A stretch of DNA of 64,000 bases from Actinoplanes sp. DH11 (GTDB taxonomy: Bacteria; Actinomycetota; Actinomycetes; Mycobacteriales; Micromonosporaceae). Shown piece by piece: positions 8,135-16,475 of this stretch. The notes beneath the pieces were generated by a model. It saw only the letters and a program-made list of their open reading frames with translations, made no database searches and was not told where the DNA came from. The position numbers and the translations under genes are program-made. The stretch is from NCBI RefSeq assembly GCF_020873875.1, contig NZ_JAHWGU010000021.1, forward strand, positions 109,222 to 173,221, in the 5' to 3' direction. Numbering within the stretch: position 1 is the first letter of the stretch; each line of letters begins with the position of its first letter.

Positions 8135-9112
8135 CTACTCGGGCAGGTGCGGCGTGATCTCGGCCGCGGCTTCCTCGCCGTACGCTGCCGCGAAGCGCTC
8201 GGTGAAGTCGGGCGTCCGGATGTCGTACTCCTGGGTGCCGACGGTCTCCAGCACCAGGGCCGCGACGAGCGAGCCGACCTGCGCCGACCGCTCCAGGCCC
8301 AGACCCCAGGAGACACCGGCGAAGAAGCCGGCCCGGAAACCGTCGCCGACGCCCGTCGGGTCCTCGCCGGTCACGTCCGGGACGACCGGCACGTGAATCC
8401 GCTCGATCGACTTGCCGGTGATCTCCACGCCGTCCTTGCCGAGCGTGGTGACCCGGATCTTCACCTCGTCCAGCACCTGGTCGGAGGTGAGGCCGGCCTT
8501 GGTCTCCAGCAGCGACCGCTCGTACTCATTGGTCATCAGGTATTCGGCGCCGCGGATCAGGCTCAGCACGTCGGAGCCGTCCATCCGGGCGAGCTGCTGC
8601 GAGGGGTCGGCGACGAACGCGTACCCCCGGGCCCGGCACTCCTGCGAGTGGCGGATCATCGCGGCCGGGTCGTTCGCCCCGACCAGCACCAGGTCGAGGC
8701 CGCCGGCCCGCTGGTTCACCGGCGCCAGCTCGATGTTGCGGGCCTCGGCCATCGCCCCGGCGTAGAAGGAGGCGATCTGGTTGAGCTCGTCGTCGGTGGT
8801 GCAGACGAACCGGGCGGTGTGTGCGACGTCGCTGACGTGCACCGAGTCGCAGTCCACCCCGTGCCGCTCCAGCCACGACCGGTAGTCGGCGAAGTCGGCA
8901 CCGACCGCACCGACCAGGATCGGCCGCAGGCCCAGCTTGCCCATCCCGAAGGCGATGTTCGGTGCCACTCCGCCGCGCCGCACCACCAGGTCGTCGACGA
9001 GGAAGGAGAGCGACACCTTGTGCAGCTGGTCGGCGATGAGCTGGTCGGCGAACTTGCCGGGGAAGTGCATCAGATGGTCGGTGGCGATCGAGCCGGTGAC
9101 GGCGATCTTCAT
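8135..9112 (-). CDS. adoK: Adenosine kinase (PfkB/ribokinase family)
   Basis: A 325-residue sugar-kinase-fold protein that phosphorylates adenosine to AMP with ATP. The N-terminus MKIAVTGSIATDHLMHFPG and internal DDLVVRRGGVAPNIAFGMG match, as I recall it, the characterised mycobacterial AdoK (Rv2202c), rather than eukaryotic-type enzymes. The PfkB signature is DPTGVGDGFRAGFF, containing the catalytic Asp. In M. tuberculosis the gene also sits between ctaC and the erpA-like gene. It starts 112 bases from the erpA stop with a terminator in between, so it likely has its own promoter. Confidence 0.9.
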   Translation of the reverse strand: MKIAVTGSIATDHLMHFPGKFADQLIADQLHKVSLSFLVDDLVVRRGGVAPNIAFGMGKLGLRPILVGAVGADFADYRSWLERHGVDCDSVHVSDVAHTARFVCTTDDELNQIASFYAGAMAEARNIELAPVNQRAGGLDLVLVGANDPAAMIRHSQECRARGYAFVADPSQQLARMDGSDVLSLIRGAEYLMTNEYERSLLETKAGLTSDQVLDEVKIRVTTLGKDGVEITGKSIERIHVPVVPDVTGEDPTGVGDGFRAGFFAGVSWGLGLERSAQVGSLVAALVLETVGTQEYDIRTPDFTERFAAAYGEEAAAEITPHLPE

Positions 9113-9176
9113 TTCGGCCCTCGAGGATAGGAAACAGGGGGCTGTTACGCCCTGAGACTACCGGCCGAGGAAGCAC

Positions 9177-9208
9177 AACAGGCCGCCCCGTGGACGGGAC
9201 GGCCTGTT
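9177..9208 (-). terminator. Intrinsic terminator of erpA
   Basis: An 8-bp outer stem (AACAGGCC with GGCCTGTT) is extended by five further pairs with one mismatch and a TGGA loop. It lies just past the erpA stop and upstream of adoK on the same strand. Confidence 0.75.
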
Positions 9209-9224
9209 GGTCGAGCGTTTTCGA

Positions 9225-9593
9225 TCAGTGGAACGAGTCGCCGCAGGCGCAGGAGTTCTGCGCGTTCGGGTTGTCGATCGTGAAGCCCTGCGCGTCGATG
9301 CGGTCCGCGAAGTCGATCGTCGCGCCCGCCAGGTAAGGAGCGGACATCCGGTCCACGACTACCTCGACACCGCCGAAGTCGTTCACGACGTCGCCGTCGA
9401 GGGAACGCTCGTCGAAGAAGAGCTGGTAACGCAGGCCGGAGCAGCCACCGGGCTGTACGGCGATGCGCAGGCGCAGGTCGTCGCGCCCTTCCTGCTCGAT
9501 CAGGGCCTTGACCTTCACCGCGGCGACGTCGGTGAGGGTGACGCCGGTCGGGGCGGTCGCCTCGGTCGACTCGGTGTGCGCTTCAGTGGTCAC
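9225..9593 (-). CDS. erpA: Iron-sulfur cluster insertion protein ErpA (A-type carrier)
   Basis: ErpA passes Fe-S clusters from the assembly scaffold to apo-enzymes. The 122-residue product carries the three invariant cysteines of A-type carriers: GGCSGLRY at about residue 52 and SCACG near the C-terminus. An acidic N-terminal extension of about 20 residues precedes the domain, as is common in actinomycetes. Fe-S clients nearby in the window include NadA and LipA. The gene is downstream of glycerate kinase on the same strand, with a 90-base gap. Confidence 0.94.
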   Translation of the reverse strand: MTTEAHTESTEATAPTGVTLTDVAAVKVKALIEQEGRDDLRLRIAVQPGGCSGLRYQLFFDERSLDGDVVNDFGGVEVVVDRMSAPYLAGATIDFADRIDAQGFTIDNPNAQNSCACGDSFH

Positions 9594-9683
9594 TAGGTAT
9601 CTCCCTGCCAGGTGCGGTCACATGTGCCGTACAGGCCAACGCTAACCCCATTCGCCAGGATTCCCAATCTCGGGCATCACAGA

Positions 9684-10790
9684 TCACCGGCTCCACTGCT
9701 CCGCCAAGCGTCCGGAAAGTTCGCGCAGGCCGCGCGCCGGTTCGGCGAGGGCCCGCTCGACCGACCCGAAGTGCTCGACGAGGGTGTAGGTCTCGGTCAC
9801 CCCCGCCGCCGCGGCCTCCCGGTGCCCGGTCTCGTTGCGACCGGCCAGCACCACGCAGGGCAGCCCGCGGTCCCGGGCGCCGGCCGCGATCCCGGCGACC
9901 ACCTTCCCGCGCAGCGACTGGTGGTCGAACGAGCCCTCCCCGGTGATCACCAGGTCGGCCGCGTCCAGCTCGGCGTCCAGGCCGATCAGATTCGTGACCA
10001 GGTTGATACCCGAGGTCACCCGGCCACCCAGCGCGATGAGTGCGGCACCCAGCCCGCCGGCCGCGCCCCCGCCCGGCTCGGTGGTCAGCCCGGTACGCCC
10101 GAACGCGGTCTCCAGCACACCGGCGAAGTGCTCCAGCGCCGCGTCCAGGCGCAGCACGTCCTCCCGGGAGGCGCCCTTCTGCGGGCCGAAGACGTTGCTG
10201 GCGCCGTGCAGGCCGGTCAGCGGGTTGTCGACGTCCGTCGCGGCGACCAGGCCGACCTGCCGCAGCCGGGGCTCACCGGCCAGTCCGGCCGCGGTGATCA
10301 GCGGGCCACCGCCGTAGGGCAGGGCGTACCCGGCCGCGTCGACCGGACCGGCGCCGAGCGCGGCGAGCATGCCGGCGCCCGCGTCGTTCACCGCCGACCC
10401 GCCCAGCCCGACCACGACCTCGGCCGCGCCGGACTCCACGGCGGCGGTCAGCAGCAGGCCCAGGCCGTACGAGGTGGTCACCCGGGGGTCACGTTCGGCC
10501 GCGCTGAGCAGGTGCAGACCGCACGCCTGGGCGCTCTCCACGTACGCGGTGGTGCCGGCGAGGAGGATCTCCCCCGCCGCGGGCCGGCCGAGCGGGTCGA
10601 CCGTGGCGACCGGGATGCGCCGGCCGTCCAGCGCGGTCGCGAGCACTTCGACGAAACCCGGGCCGCCGTCGGCGAGCGGGCGGCGGACGAGAACGTCATC
10701 GGGGACGGACCAGCCCTCGGCGACAGCATCGGCGACGGCGGGAGCGGAAAGGGTGCCGGCGAACTTGTCCGGACAGATCAGTACGCGCAC
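9684..10790 (-). CDS. glxK: Glycerate kinase (GlxK type)
   Basis: The 368-residue enzyme phosphorylates D-glycerate. Family signatures are the opening VRVLICPDKFAGTLSAPAVADAVAEG, GGSAVNDAGAGML and TGEGSFDHQSLRGKV. The GTG start directly before RVLICPD is chosen because this is where the family begins; the frame is open further upstream but that DNA is the divergent nadA gene. The same gene neighbours erpA in M. tuberculosis. It shares a 60-base divergent gap with nadA. Confidence 0.92.
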   Translation of the reverse strand: MRVLICPDKFAGTLSAPAVADAVAEGWSVPDDVLVRRPLADGGPGFVEVLATALDGRRIPVATVDPLGRPAAGEILLAGTTAYVESAQACGLHLLSAAERDPRVTTSYGLGLLLTAAVESGAAEVVVGLGGSAVNDAGAGMLAALGAGPVDAAGYALPYGGGPLITAAGLAGEPRLRQVGLVAATDVDNPLTGLHGASNVFGPQKGASREDVLRLDAALEHFAGVLETAFGRTGLTTEPGGGAAGGLGAALIALGGRVTSGINLVTNLIGLDAELDAADLVITGEGSFDHQSLRGKVVAGIAAGARDRGLPCVVLAGRNETGHREAAAAGVTETYTLVEHFGSVERALAEPARGLRELSGRLAEQWSR

Positions 10791-10850
10791 CCCGCGAGTG
10801 TGGCAGCACACCCCGTCAGCCCGCAGCCACCGAACCGGCGCTGTGCGAAT

Positions 10851-12029
10851 ATGGCTGGCGTGACGTCGACCTGGACCGAACCCTCGAACACCCCGCTGGC
10901 CCTGCTCCTGCTCGGTAAGGGCACCGACCCGGCGAGCGAGCGCGGCGTGGACTGCCCCGGCGACCTGCCCGCACCCAGCGACCCCGGCCTGGTCGCCCGG
11001 GCCCGTGCGGCCAAGGAGAAGCTCGGCGAACGGGTGTTCGTTCTCGGTCACCACTACCAGCGTGACGAAGTGATCCAGTTCGCCGACGTCACCGGTGACT
11101 CGTTCAAGCTGGCCCAGCAGGCCGCCGCCCGCCCGGACGCCGAGTTCATCGTCTTCTGCGGTGTGCACTTCATGGCCGAGAGCGCCGACATCCTCACCAC
11201 GCCCGACCAGAAGGTCGTGCTGCCCGACCTGGCCGCCGGCTGCTCGATGGCCGACATGGCCGTCCTCGGGCAGGTGGAGACCGCCTGGGAGCACTTCCAG
11301 GACCTCGGGATCGCCGACGAGATCGTCCCCGTGACGTACATGAACTCCTCGGCGGACATCAAGGGCTTCGTCGGCCGCAACTCCGGCGTGGTCTGCACCT
11401 CGTCGAACGCCAAGCGCGCGCTCACCTGGTCGTTCGAGCAGGGTTCGAAGGTCTTCTTCCTGCCCGACCAGCACCTGGGCCGCAACACCGCGGTGCTCGA
11501 GATGGGCTTCGACCTCGACGACTGCGTGCTCTACGACCCGCACAAGCCCCAGGGCGGCCTGACCGACCAGGAGCTGCGCGACGCCCGCATGATCCTCTGG
11601 CGCGGGCACTGCTCGGTGCACGGCCGCTTCACCCTCGACAGCGTGCGTGAGGTGCGCGAACGCGTCCCCGGCGTGAACGTGCTGGTGCACCCGGAGTGCC
11701 GCCACGACGTGGTGCGCGCCGCCGACTACGTCGGCTCCACCGAATACATCATCAAGGCCCTGGAGGCCGCGCCGGCCGGTTCGGCGTGGGCGGTCGGGAC
11801 CGAGCTCAATCTGGTACGGCGACTCGCGCTCGCCCACCCCGACAAGCAGATCATGTTCCTCGACCGGGCCGTCTGCTACTGCTCGACGATGAACCGCATC
11901 GACCTGCCGCACCTCGTCTGGGCGCTCGAGGAACTGGTCGCCGGGCGCGTCCCGAACCAGATCACGGTGGACGAGAAGACCGCTCGCGAAGCACGCGTCG
12001 CCCTCGACAAGATGCTCGCTCTTCCGTGA
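10851..12029 (+). CDS. nadA: Quinolinate synthase A
   Basis: NadA condenses iminoaspartate with dihydroxyacetone phosphate to quinolinate in de novo NAD synthesis. The 392-residue protein belongs to the longer family form; the [4Fe-4S] ligands are probably Cys131 (LAAGCSMADM), Cys254 (RGHCSVHG) and Cys344 (VCYCSTM), whose spacings of 123 and 90 fit that group. FVLGHHYQRDE near residue 64 is the substrate-binding signature. The ATG is listed, but a GTG three codons later is possible. nadB and nadC are not adjacent, which is unusual compared with nadABC operons in many actinomycetes. Confidence 0.96.
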   Translation: MAGVTSTWTEPSNTPLALLLLGKGTDPASERGVDCPGDLPAPSDPGLVARARAAKEKLGERVFVLGHHYQRDEVIQFADVTGDSFKLAQQAAARPDAEFIVFCGVHFMAESADILTTPDQKVVLPDLAAGCSMADMAVLGQVETAWEHFQDLGIADEIVPVTYMNSSADIKGFVGRNSGVVCTSSNAKRALTWSFEQGSKVFFLPDQHLGRNTAVLEMGFDLDDCVLYDPHKPQGGLTDQELRDARMILWRGHCSVHGRFTLDSVREVRERVPGVNVLVHPECRHDVVRAADYVGSTEYIIKALEAAPAGSAWAVGTELNLVRRLALAHPDKQIMFLDRAVCYCSTMNRIDLPHLVWALEELVAGRVPNQITVDEKTAREARVALDKMLALP

Positions 12030-12048
12030 CTGTCGGTAACCAGTTGAA

Positions 12049-12065
12049 TCCACCCGCGCGGTGGA
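12049..12065 (+). terminator. Possible short terminator after nadA
   Basis: A 6-bp stem (TCCACC with GGTGGA) and a CGCGC loop lie 20 bases past the nadA stop. No clear T-run follows, so the call is weak. The rest of the 208-base gap before murA shows only a TTGTCA-like element and should hold the murA promoter. Confidence 0.35.
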
Positions 12066-12237
12066 CTGCTTAAGGTTGCCTTAGTCAACGGCGATCAACG
12101 GCGTTTCGTGTGCCTCTACGACTGGCGTAGTTGTCACTCAGCGCTATGCTTCCCCGGTTGCAGAATCGGGTACCCCCGCCCTCGCTCTGCCCCCTCGTAC
12201 ACCGGGCGTCCTTGTCGCCCGCCGGCTGGAGGTTACG

Positions 12238-13593
12238 TTGACCGACGATGTCCTGATCGTGCACGGTGGAACGCCGTTGCAGGGTCAGATCCGCGTCCGT
12301 GGCGCCAAGAACCTCGTTTCCAAGGCGATGGTCGCCGCCCTCCTGGGCGAGTCACCGAGCCACCTTTTCGACGTACCGCGAATCCGTGACGTCGAGGTCG
12401 TCCGCGGCCTGCTCGAACTGCACGGTGTGAAGGTCAGCGACGGCGCCGAGGACGGCGAGATCGTGATGGACCCCACCAACGTGGAGAGCGCCAGCACCGA
12501 CGAGATCAACGTGCACGCCGGCTCCAGCCGCATCCCGATCCTGCTCTGCGGGCCGCTGCTGCACCGCCTCGGTCACGCGTTCATCCCGGACCTCGGCGGC
12601 TGCCACATCGGGCCGCGCCCGATCGACTTCCACATCCAGGCGCTGCGCGAGTTCGGCGCGGTCGTCGACAAGAGCCCCGAAGGCATGCACCTCAGTGCCC
12701 CGAACGGCCTGCACGGCGCCAAGCTGGAACTGCCCTACCCGAGCGTCGGCGCCACCGAGCAGGTGCTGCTCACCGCGGTCCGCGCCGAAGGCGTCACCGA
12801 GCTGCGCAACGCCGCCATCGAGCCGGAGATCATCGACCTGATCTGCATCCTGCAGAAGATGGGCGCGATCATCACGGTGCACACCGACCGGGTCATCGAG
12901 ATCCAGGGCGTGCCCCGGCTGCACGGCTACAGCCACAAGCCGATCCCGGACCGGATCGAGGCGGCCAGCTGGGCGGCCGCCGCGCTCGCCACCCGCGGCG
13001 AGATCGAGGTCGTCGGCGCCCGCCAGGCCGACATGATGACGTTCCTGAACGTCTTCCGGTCCATCGGCGGCGAACTGCAGATCACCGACGACCGGGTGGC
13101 CCGGCCGGGCGTGACCGGCGCCGAGGGCGGCATCAAGTTCTGGCACCCGGGCGGCGAACTGAACGCCGTCGCGCTGGAGACCGACGTGCACCCCGGCTTC
13201 ATGACCGACTGGCAGCAGCCGCTGGTCGTGGCCCTGACCCAGGCCCACGGCATTTCGATCATGCACGAGACGGTGTACGAGCAGCGACTCGGTTACACCC
13301 AGGCGCTCAACCAGATGGGCGCCACCATCCAGGTCTACCGGGACTGCCTCGGTGGCACACCCTGCCGCTTCGGCCGCCGCAACTTCATGCACTCCGCGGT
13401 CATCGCCGGCCCCTCCAAGCTGCACGCCGCCGACCTGGTCATCCCCGATCTGCGCGCCGGCTTCGCGCACCTGATCGCCGCCCTGGCCGCCGAAGGCACC
13501 TCGCGGGTCTACGGCGTCAACCTGATCAACCGCGGCTACGAGGACTTCGAGGGCAAACTGGCCGCTCTCGGCGCCCACGTCGAACGACCCTGA
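12238..13593 (+). CDS. murA: UDP-N-acetylglucosamine 1-carboxyvinyltransferase
   Basis: MurA transfers enolpyruvate to UDP-GlcNAc, the first committed step of peptidoglycan synthesis. The 451-residue protein has the GAKN motif (residues 23-26) and the catalytic-loop cysteine at about residue 122 in LGGCHIGPRP. The Cys form is normally fosfomycin-sensitive, unlike the mycobacterial Asp form. The start is TTG; a GGAGG site five bases upstream and the conserved MTDDVLIVHGG N-terminus support it. A strong terminator follows. Confidence 0.96.
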   Translation: MTDDVLIVHGGTPLQGQIRVRGAKNLVSKAMVAALLGESPSHLFDVPRIRDVEVVRGLLELHGVKVSDGAEDGEIVMDPTNVESASTDEINVHAGSSRIPILLCGPLLHRLGHAFIPDLGGCHIGPRPIDFHIQALREFGAVVDKSPEGMHLSAPNGLHGAKLELPYPSVGATEQVLLTAVRAEGVTELRNAAIEPEIIDLICILQKMGAIITVHTDRVIEIQGVPRLHGYSHKPIPDRIEAASWAAAALATRGEIEVVGARQADMMTFLNVFRSIGGELQITDDRVARPGVTGAEGGIKFWHPGGELNAVALETDVHPGFMTDWQQPLVVALTQAHGISIMHETVYEQRLGYTQALNQMGATIQVYRDCLGGTPCRFGRRNFMHSAVIAGPSKLHAADLVIPDLRAGFAHLIAALAAEGTSRVYGVNLINRGYEDFEGKLAALGAHVERP

Positions 13594-13613
13594 GCTGCAG
13601 CTTAGTCACGATC

Positions 13614-13646
13614 AACGGCGCGGTGTGTGACACACCGCGCCGTTTG
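13614..13646 (+). terminator. Strong intrinsic terminator of murA
   Basis: A perfect 14-bp stem (AACGGCGCGGTGTG with its complement) closed by a three-base TGA loop and followed by TTT lies 20 bases past the murA stop. It ends only 15 bases before the next start, so the DUF3043 gene must be read from a promoter overlapping it or by read-through. Confidence 0.88.
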
Positions 13647-13660
13647 GCTACGCTGCTGTC

Positions 13661-14278
13661 GTGTCCCCGCTGTTTCGCCGCAAGCCAGCCGACGTCGCCC
13701 CCACCCAGGTCGTGGAGGAGGTGAGCGCCACCGAGCCCCGGCCCAAGAACTACACGCCCAGCAAGAAAGAGCTGGGTGTGGTCACGCCGAAGCGGGTGGC
13801 ACCCGGGCGCCGGGTGCAGGACAAGGCACCGGAGAACCGCAAAGAGGCCTACAAGCAGATGCGCGAGCGTCAGCGGGCCGAGCGGGCCGAGGCCAACGAG
13901 GGCATGCGCAACGGCGACGAGCGCTACCTGCTCGCCCGCGACCGCGGCCCGGAGCGCGCCCTGGTCCGCGACATCGTCGACTCCCGCCGCACGGTCGGCT
14001 CCTGGTTCATCGCCGGCGCCGTCGTCGTCCTGATCGGCTCCTCGGTGCCCAACCGCGCCATCCAGAACCTCAGCACCCTGATCTGGGCCGGCCTGGCCCT
14101 GGCCGTCCTGGTCGACAGCATCCTGATCGCCCGCAAGATCAAAAAACTGGTCCGCGAACGCTTCCCGCAGACCACACAGCGGATGGGCTCCCTCTACCTG
14201 TACGGCATCATGCGCGGCCTCACCTTCCGCCGCATGCGGATCCCCAAGTCAAAGGTCGAGTACGGCGACAAGATCTGA
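13661..14278 (+). CDS. DUF3043 membrane protein
   Basis: A 205-residue protein with a long basic soluble N-terminus (residues 1-105, containing NYTPSKKELGVVTPKR, typical of DUF3043) and two adjacent membrane helices at about 112-150. The C-terminal part is again basic and ends in KVEYGDKI. The start is GTG. No function is established for the family. The gene also accompanies this neighbourhood in mycobacteria, so it is core rather than accessory. Confidence 0.88.
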   Translation: MSPLFRRKPADVAPTQVVEEVSATEPRPKNYTPSKKELGVVTPKRVAPGRRVQDKAPENRKEAYKQMRERQRAERAEANEGMRNGDERYLLARDRGPERALVRDIVDSRRTVGSWFIAGAVVVLIGSSVPNRAIQNLSTLIWAGLALAVLVDSILIARKIKKLVRERFPQTTQRMGSLYLYGIMRGLTFRRMRIPKSKVEYGDKI

Positions 14279-14300
14279 CCCGCCGACTCCCCCGCTCTCC

Positions 14301-14332
14301 CCGGCAGCGCCGCCCTCGTGCGGCGCTGCCGG
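14301..14332 (+). terminator. Intrinsic terminator after the DUF3043 gene
   Basis: A perfect 13-bp stem (CCGGCAGCGCCGC with its complement) and a six-base loop lie 22 bases past the stop. The GGCAGCG/CGCTGCC arms are the same motif that recurs as a hairpin array about 140 bases downstream. Confidence 0.75.
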
Positions 14333-14472
14333 CGTCTCAGCCCCGCACAGCTCCGACCCAGCCGGCCTCACATCGCTGGCAGCGCGTCCGCCCTTGGCAC
14401 TCCCGGCGACTCCTCGCGCTACCGCGGGCGCTCCTGTCCCTCCCGGGCCTGTTCGACACCGGTGGCCCCCAA

Positions 14473-14590
14473 CGCTGCCAAACCTGGCAGCGCCGCTTCC
14501 CGTCGCTGCCAGACCGGGTAGCGCCGCTTCCCGTCGCTGCCAAACCGGGCAGCGCAGCTGACGCTTCCGGCGCTGCCAAACCGGGCAGCG
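14473..14590. repeat. Array of CGCTGCC...GGCAGCG hairpins
   Basis: Four successive units each contain a CGCTGCC and GGCAGCG pair separated by six bases, starting at 14473, 14504, 14535 and 14571. Spacings are 31, 31 and 36 bases, and the last two units are identical over 36 bases. Unpaired GCTGCC-type words continue to about 14650. No believable coding frame explains the block; the frames open across it encode only repeat-derived peptides. Confidence 0.85.
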
Positions 14591-14727
14591 CAGCTGACGC
14601 TTCCGGCGCTGCACGGCGCTGCTTGGCGCTGCCGGCGCTCGAAGCGGCTGCCGGAGTTCCACTCTCCGGCGCCACCCCTCCTTCCCAGGCCCGGCTGTCG
14701 CTGGCGGTTGCCCGAGAGCGCTCTCCA

Positions 14728-15075
14728 GCAACCACCGGTGACAGCCGGACCCGGTCGGCTGTCACTCACGGTCGCTCCGACCACCTCTGAGGCAGCCACC
14801 CGTGACAGCCGCACCCGCCCAGCCGTCACCCACGGTCGCTCCAACCACCTCTGAGGCAGCCACCCGTGACAGCCACACCCGCCCAGCCGTCACCCACGGT
14901 CGCTCCAACCACCTCTGAGGCAGCCACCCGTGACAGCCACACCCGCCCAGCCGTCACCCACGGTCGCTCCAACCACCGCTGAGGCAGCCACCCGTGACAG
15001 CCACACCCGCCCAGCCGTCACCCACGGTCGCTCCAACCACCTCTGAGGCAGCCACCCGTGACAGCCGGACCCGGC
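14728..15075. repeat. 64-bp tandem repeat, about 5.4 copies
   Basis: Units begin at 14728, 14792, 14856, 14920, 14984 and 15048, an exact 64-base period. The first copy is diverged and the last is partial; the central copies differ by only one to three bases. Each unit contains a GTGACAGCC word and a partly complementary CAGCCGTCACCC. With the hairpin array this makes an 895-base gene-free stretch between the DUF3043 gene and azlD. The repeats are contiguous, without spacers, so this is a minisatellite and not a CRISPR. Confidence 0.92.
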
Positions 15076-15175
15076 CGCCTTGATGACGACGATGCGGATG
15101 ATGTCGCACCCAGCCGGTGATCCGGGGCACTGAGCGGAGAAGGTAAGCCCCGTTGGATTGCAGTGCGGCAAACGC

Positions 15176-15484
15176 TCAGGGAAGGCCGGCAAGGCGCAGC
15201 AGGGCCGTCACGCCAGCAGCGGCGACCACGACCACCACGAAGGGCGCCTTACGCCAGGCCAGCAGGCCGCCCACCAGGACACCTGCGGGGCGGGCCACGC
15301 CGGCGAAGTCGCTGCCCGCCATCAGGGCGGCGGTGGCAGCCAGGGCTGTGAGCAGGGCGGCAGCCGCCATGGGGAGTAGGCGTTGCAACTGGTCGGAGAG
15401 TTCGAGGCGGTCCCGCAGGAGTACGCCGCTGAGCCTGGTGGCGTAGGTGCCGGCCGCCAGGGCCAGGATCGCCGCGATCAGCAT
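15176..15484 (-). CDS. azlD: AzlD-family branched-chain amino acid exporter, small subunit
   Basis: A 102-residue membrane protein with three to four helices. The N-terminus MLIAAILALAAGTYATRLSGVLL and the LLPMAAAALL stretch fit the AzlD family, which pairs with AzlC to export branched-chain amino acids or analogues. Its ATG lies inside the last codons of azlC (seven-base overlap), so the two are translationally coupled. A divergent XRE-cupin gene beyond azlC is the probable regulator. Confidence 0.88.
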   Translation of the reverse strand: MLIAAILALAAGTYATRLSGVLLRDRLELSDQLQRLLPMAAAALLTALAATAALMAGSDFAGVARPAGVLVGGLLAWRKAPFVVVVVAAAGVTALLRLAGLP

Positions 15485-16410
15485 GCGGGCCGCCAGGTGT
15501 CCGGGACAGGACGGTCCGAACGCAGGCCGGGGCGAGGGCGCAAAAAGCCGGACCGGAGTCGAGGAACCGGGGAACCGGAATCGAGACGAGGAGACAAGGA
15601 GCCCGAACCGGGGCGAAGGGGCAAGGAATCGGAGCCGGGACGAGGAGACAAGGAGCCGGACCCACGATGAGCAGGCAAGGAGCCGGGACCGGGATGAGCA
15701 GGCGAGGAGCCGGAGGCGGGACGAGCAGGCTGGGAGCCGGGGCGGCCGGGGCGCAGGGGGCCGCCGGGGCGGAACAGCACGAGCAAGCCCAGCAATGCGC
15801 AGAGTACCGGCAGGCCGGCGGGCAGGACTGGGGTCAGCGCGACGGCGAGGGCGGCGCCGGTCAGGGCTACCAGCCGGGTCTCGCGGTCGCGCAGGGCGGG
15901 GAGGATCAGGGCGATCAGGCCGGCCGGGAAGGCGGCGTCCAGGCCGAGCGTGTCCGGGTTGCCGACGGCTCCGCCGAGGGCGACGCCGAGGACGGTGCCG
16001 ATGTTCCAGCTGATGAAGAGGGTGGTGCCGACCAGCCAGTAGACGCGGCGGCGCCGGGCCGGGTCGGTTTCGGCCAGGGTGAAGGCCACGGTTTCGTCGG
16101 TCATCAGGTGGCTGCCGAGGAGGCGGTCCCGCAGGCGGGTGCCGAGGGTGCCGGACACGGCCAGGCCGAACGGCAGGTGACGGGCGTTGAGCAGCAGGCC
16201 GGCGAGGACTGCCGCGACCGGGTTGCCGGCGGCGAACAGACCGACCGCGAGGAACTGGGCGCCCCCGGCGAAGACGACCAGGGACATCAGGACGGGGGTC
16301 CAGGGTGGCAGCCCGTACGCGATCGCGATGGCACCGAAGGAGGCACCCACCGCGACCATTGCCGCGGCCAGCGCGCCCGCGTCCCGCAGTGTTCGTTTCG
16401 GCGTACTCAT
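15478..16410 (-). CDS. azlC: AzlC-family amino acid exporter with a repeat-expanded C-terminal tail
   Basis: Residues 1-213 form the normal AzlC membrane domain: ALAAAMVAVGASFGAIAIAYG, FAGGAQFLAVGLFAAG and LNARHLPFGLAVSG are characteristic. It would act with AzlD as a branched-chain amino acid exporter. The usual family length is about 230 residues; here 97 extra residues follow, made of nine-residue repeats rich in Pro, Gly, Ser and Arg of the form xxRPGSGSL. The tail maps to a 27-bp in-frame tandem repeat and still runs into the azlD start, so the operon junction is intact. The tail is probably disordered and cytoplasmic or extracellular; no function can be given. Confidence 0.86.
   Translation of the reverse strand: MSTPKRTLRDAGALAAAMVAVGASFGAIAIAYGLPPWTPVLMSLVVFAGGAQFLAVGLFAAGNPVAAVLAGLLLNARHLPFGLAVSGTLGTRLRDRLLGSHLMTDETVAFTLAETDPARRRRVYWLVGTTLFISWNIGTVLGVALGGAVGNPDTLGLDAAFPAGLIALILPALRDRETRLVALTGAALAVALTPVLPAGLPVLCALLGLLVLFRPGGPLRPGRPGSQPARPASGSSPAHPGPGSLPAHRGSGSLSPRPGSDSLPLRPGSGSLSPRLDSGSPVPRLRSGFLRPRPGLRSDRPVPDTWRPAC
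15569..15757. repeat. 27-bp tandem repeat inside azlC
   Basis: Seven imperfect units begin at 15569, 15596, 15623, 15650, 15677, 15704 and 15731, with AAGGAGCCGG as core on the plus strand. The period is a multiple of three, so copy-number change would lengthen or shorten AzlC by nine residues without a frameshift. Confidence 0.85.
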
Positions 16411-16475
16411 GTTCGTTACGATGAACGAGGTCGATACCGTTCGTCAAACCGAACAACCCGTCCGATGGAGCGAAC
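16411..16475. promoter_or_regulatory. Divergent azlC / XRE-cupin control region with GTTCG repeats
   Basis: The 65-base gap holds several copies of GTTCG or its complement, including the inverted pair TCGTT-N6-AACGA at 16413-16428 and CGTTCG...CGAAC further on. Such spaced inverted repeats at a divergent promoter are the usual place for autoregulation by the adjacent HTH protein. Binding is inferred only. Confidence 0.45.

Noticed and set aside
12071..12089. DtxR/IdeR-like iron box TTAAGGTTGCCTTAG upstream of murA
   Set aside because: Only the centre resembles the 19-bp consensus and the outer half-sites do not match.
14249..14731. A 160-codon open frame on the minus strand over the hairpin array
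   Set aside because: Its peptide is made of repeat-derived Ala/Pro/Arg/Gly words, three frames are open at the same place and no ribosome site is present.
14728..15075. Possible CRISPR array
   Set aside because: The 64-bp units abut each other without unique spacers, and no cas genes are in the window.
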